Assembly (NCBI GenBank): GCA_022414725.1
Contig: CM039464.1
Coordinates: 47,595,910-47,659,909 of the forward strand
Direction of reading: 5' to 3'
DNA length: 64,000 bases
Source: Microglena sp. YARC
Taxonomy: Eukaryota; Chlorophyta; Chlorophyceae; Chlamydomonadales; Chlamydomonadaceae
The stretch's first letter is position 1; each line of letters opens with the position of its first letter. The notes under the pieces are model-generated. The model had not been told where the DNA came from, ran no database searches, and saw only the letters and a program-made list of their open reading frames with translations. Below, one piece after another: positions 63,596 to 64,000 of this stretch. A program made the translations under genes and the position numbers.

Positions 63596-63734
63596 TTGGT
63601 ACCCATGTACGTCTCCTTCTGAGAAGTGTGACTTGATCCTTCATTTGTTTCCTGTGTTCGTGCGGCTTCGGTCTGACTGATGCTCATGACAGACCACTCG
63701 GACGAGACAACCCCCATATCATTCGGGGAAGTGG

Positions 63735-63939
63735 CCATAGCTTTTCCTTTCAGCTACGAGCAGCAGCTTCTAGGCAGCTCCCTGAGCCAGCCACTGGGCC
63801 AAGCACCAAGATGACATCAGTGCAGGAAAGCTGCCTGTCTGAGCTTCAAGGTGCAATAGGTTGCTTCAGGTTTGGCTGACTAGCCAGTCAGGTGAGCTGC
63901 CTAGAAGCTGGTGCTCGTAGCTAAAAAGGAAAGCTATGG
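63735..63939. mobile_element. Foldback element, family F, with target duplication
   Basis: Terminal inverted repeats of about 45 bp (CCATAGCTTTTCCTTTCAGC and its inverse) enclose ~110 bases. The 6-bp duplication AAGTGG flanks it at 63729-63734 and 63940-63945. This is the cleanest copy of the family and defines its ends. Confidence 0.8.
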
Positions 63940-64000
63940 AAGTGGCTGAAATGCGGAACATGTGCGAACGGCATTTAGGCATGCGATGGTCCCTTTATGA

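Overview
The window is nuclear DNA from a eukaryote, most probably a green alga of the plant lineage. The reasons are GT-AG introns, Ty1/copia and chromodomain-bearing Ty3/gypsy LTR elements, short TTTAGGG telomere-type repeats inside a small transposon, and a PAS-linked class III nucleotidyl cyclase of the kind known from green algae. A streptophyte (zygnematophyte-like) alga would fit the moderate base composition and the repeat-swollen introns, but that is inference. No prokaryotic features (operons, ribosome binding sites, CRISPR) were seen.

Only two cellular genes can be modelled with confidence. (1) On the minus strand, 5509 down to at least 2802, lies a secreted, multiply N-glycosylated protein of unknown family. 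It has a signal peptide and four phase-consistent exons; its 3' end was not found. (2) On the plus strand, 32690-46733, lies a nine-exon nucleotidyl cyclase of about 822 residues. The exon sum is an exact multiple of three, and all metal-binding and transition-state residues of a class III cyclase are present.

Layout: 0-2.6 kb repeats; 2.6-5.5 kb secreted-protein gene; 6-13.3 kb dispersed repeats, a complete but frameshifted copia element (Copia-1, 7466-12664) and a solo LTR of the same family in reverse; 14.7-15.7 kb a foldback region; 15.9-22.8 kb a very young copia element (Copia-2, minus strand, LTRs identical by eye); 25.0-26.9 kb two abutting Harbinger-like elements with TTA target duplications; 27.7-32.6 kb an internally deleted chromovirus (gypsy, minus strand); 32.7-46.7 kb the cyclase; 47-64 kb a gene-poor stretch of satellites, minisatellites, tRNA-derived SINEs and miniature inverted-repeat elements.

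The most striking pattern is in the introns. Nearly every intron of the cyclase gene, and two introns of the secreted-protein gene, carry tandem copies of the neighbouring exon-intron boundary. These are partial exon ends with an intact or decayed splice site, sometimes amplified into arrays such as a 38-bp unit repeated about ten times, each with a GTAAGA donor. One hAT-type miniature element has an 8-bp target duplication that is itself the 5' splice site. The introns of this genome therefore seem to grow by junction-anchored duplication followed by transposon insertion. A second notable point is that Copia-2 has gag and pol in the same frame separated by a single UAG followed by CAGGTA, a context that fits programmed stop-codon readthrough.
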